From Tyto alba (Eukaryota; Chordata; Aves; Strigiformes; Tytonidae), in assembly GCF_018691265.1 (NCBI RefSeq), contig NW_024881313.1, positions 19,275,518 to 19,339,517 of the forward strand: a stretch of DNA of 64,000 nucleotides. Direction: 5' to 3'. Shown in pieces: positions 61,801 through 64,000 of this stretch (the first letter of the stretch is position 1; every line of letters starts with the position of its first letter). Below the pieces are notes generated by a model. That model worked only from the letters and a program-made list of their open reading frames with translations. It was not told the origin of the DNA and made no database searches. Both the position numbers and the translations under genes were made by a program.

Positions 61801-64000
61801 ATGCAAGTTTACTGTCAGTGAACTGAGAAATAGTATTTACAGTCAAAGAGGTTTTTTTATAGCTATCATTTCTGAGCCTGCTGGTGGTGAACAGCTTTTA
61901 AAAATTACTGTAATGGGAAAGAGAAGGGGGAGAAATGCCTAGAGTCCTTACATGCCTGCTGTCACCATGGGGAGAGACATGGTCCTGCCCACCAGAGCAG
62001 CCACCATGCTGCAATCCCCCCTTGCAGGAGCCCATCTCTCCTCTCTGACCAGGGATGCCTCCAGAGATGTCACCTTCCTGGCTTGACCAAGGTTTCAGGG
62101 GACCACTGGGCCTGTCCAACAGCCGTCAGATAGCAAATGGCCCCTGTTGTGTCCCCATGGTCCCACCTGCATGGTCTCACCCCTCCTTTGCTTTGACTCT
62201 GAATTTCCCCTGGCTCTGCTGGCATTAACCAATTTTCTCTTTTTGTTGCCACATTAGGTTTTTTGCCAGCTCAGTATCCCAAAACAGCTCAGTGCAGGAT
62301 CAGATAGGAGCCAGATATGGCATGAAGGAAGGGGTACAGTGCAAGAATGAGAACAGGACTGTCTAGCCAGTCATTACAGCTTAAGTCACTGCGGAGCTAC
62401 AGCCCAAACTCAGCACCTCCAGTTAGGCAATGTGAATGTCCTACCATGCTACCTTCCTTGAGATGTAAACCCAGCCATTTAAAGTATGTTTTGCTATGCT
62501 GCAGGCATAGCAGCGTTTGATTCACAGCCTTACAAACTCCCCAATAGACACCAAACAGCACTACATAACGCCTCACAGGGGGAAGAGAAATAACCAACTC
62601 AAGGCAGCACTAGGTCCTAAAGGAAGATGCAACATTAAAGATTCAGAGGAGAAAAAGAAATAAAAGCAGCCAAGCAGGCTTTAATCTAATGATGCTGTGA
62701 AGCAGTCATATGCAAGGACACTGTCAGCTTCTGCAAAGATACAGTGGAACTATTAGCACATTGTCAGTGTTTCTATCTTTAGAAAACTATTTAATCTCAA
62801 TATTCATTCCACAGCATGTGACAGCATTGGAGGCCCACAAACCCTAAAAGTGATTATTCTTCATGTGAAGTAGAAGGAACTCAAAAGCCCTTTCTAACCT
62901 TTGGTCAAGAATTCTTAATCAAAACTGTACTTGTGTCAGTCTTGCAAAAGTGTCATAAACATTCTCAGCCAGGTACAAAACCCATTTATTCGTCATTAAC
63001 TTGGCACAGATATAAAATAAATGAGTAATCACAGATGGAAAATAAACGAGAAATTATTTATTTGGCTAACCGAGAAAACCTCCCTTCCCACAGTGAGTGT
63101 ACTTCAGCAAGTCTTGATCAATCTAACTATCCTGTCACACAGAAACACCACTATTAGCTTGCCCAGCCTGTGCACAAATTAAGACAACCTAGCCACCAAG
63201 CACATATCAGCAATAGCTATAATAAAGCCGACTACAAGGTCTGCGCTCCTGTGAAGTGGATGCAACTAACATCTCCTAATAACTTCATGTCTAGAGTAAG
63301 GCCTGAGAAAGCTACATTAAAAATAGGTTCCTAATCTAAAGTCTAATAGAGTGTATTTTTATTCTACGAGGAGTTAAGAGTATTTGCAGGAAAGGGTAGG
63401 AAAGGTCAACAATTCCTTGATGCATTTCTTGTCAGTCCTGTGCTCCACACAAATCACTGAGAGCTCTGAGAGCATTAAGGATCAGGTCTTCAGGTCAAAG
63501 GCAAGTTTAAACTTCGCTAAAACAGCGTTAAAAAGTCAAAGTGTCTGTCCATGTTACAGAGCTTTCCATTTGCTCTCAGTTGTGAGCGCCACATCACACT
63601 CCTTCAGTTAAGACCTATTTTCATCAAGGAAACTAGGATAGGTTTCTTCTTTTCAGCTAAACCTCTCTCAAAACCTCCCCAATAACCTTTCCAGTTACTA
63701 ATACATGTATATTATAAATAACATAACTGCATAGAAATAGTCCAGACACACAGCAACTTCATCTCTTTATGGTATGTCTTGGTACAGTGTATACATTCAT
63801 TCACTGACATAATGCAATACAGTGCTAACTAACAAATGCTTTTGAAAAAAAGTTGCTTCTCCACTGCTAATAAATTTTTCTCCTCTCCACATTTTCTATT
63901 TACACACAACCAGGTTTTGCCACTTTACTCATGCTGAGTAATTAATTAATTGAATTTAATCTGAGCAATGAACGATACCCTTTGCATCATCCTTACCTAC
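58878..64000 (-). other. Candidate long 3' UTR of a minus-strand gene (possibly ST8SIA6) or intergenic DNA
   Basis: AT-rich, with no coding exon recognisable on either strand. In mammals the next gene beyond VIM is ST8SIA6 in minus orientation, so the 3' end signal at 58872 would fit its 3' UTR. No sialyltransferase motif is visible in the window, so this is positional inference only. The open frames at 59090-59401 (plus) and 60457-60657 (minus) have no known domain. Confidence 0.3.

Noticed and set aside
1..64000. CRISPR arrays, operons, phage or bacterial features, rRNA or tRNA genes
   Set aside because: None seen. The window is vertebrate nuclear DNA, and no cloverleaf-like tRNA sequence with A and B boxes was recognised by eye.

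Overview
The window is vertebrate nuclear DNA, almost certainly from a bird. Two multi-exon genes with GT-AG introns can be read in full detail: TRDMT1 (DNMT2, the tRNA-Asp cytosine-38 methyltransferase) on the minus strand and VIM (vimentin) on the plus strand. The vimentin protein is avian-like. The repeats are CR1 retroposons and ERV-L-type LTRs of the kind common in bird genomes, plus decayed MIR-type SINEs. The species cannot be fixed from the sequence alone.

Layout. Positions 1-18941 hold the first eight coding exons of TRDMT1, running right to left. The 3' part of the gene lies beyond the left edge. Its first exon sits in a CpG island (about 18.53-19.13 kb). A gene-free spacer of about 12.6 kb separates that island from a second, stronger CpG island (about 31.78-33.24 kb), which contains the VIM promoter and first exon. 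VIM occupies 32.3-40.9 kb with all nine exons present, and it encodes an intact 459-residue protein. Four AATAAA signals follow the stop codon. The two genes are divergent, the same arrangement as in mammals.

From 40.9 to 58.9 kb I see no gene. This part holds simple repeats, MIR remnants, an ERV-L-type LTR cluster at 46.0-47.6 kb that includes a roughly 300-bp nearly perfect inverted repeat, and a block of CR1 elements at 48.2-50.9 kb. At 58.87 kb there is a good minus-strand polyadenylation signal. From there to the right edge the sequence is AT-rich without a recognisable coding exon. It could be the long 3' UTR of the next minus-strand gene, which in mammals is ST8SIA6, but that is inference from gene order only.

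TRDMT1 and VIM have no known shared pathway. They are neighbours by conserved synteny. No novel system was found. The most unusual local structures are the LTR-derived inverted repeat, a 141-bp duplication in TRDMT1 that copied the splice acceptor of exon 6 into the next intron, and YY1-like sites just inside TRDMT1 intron 1.
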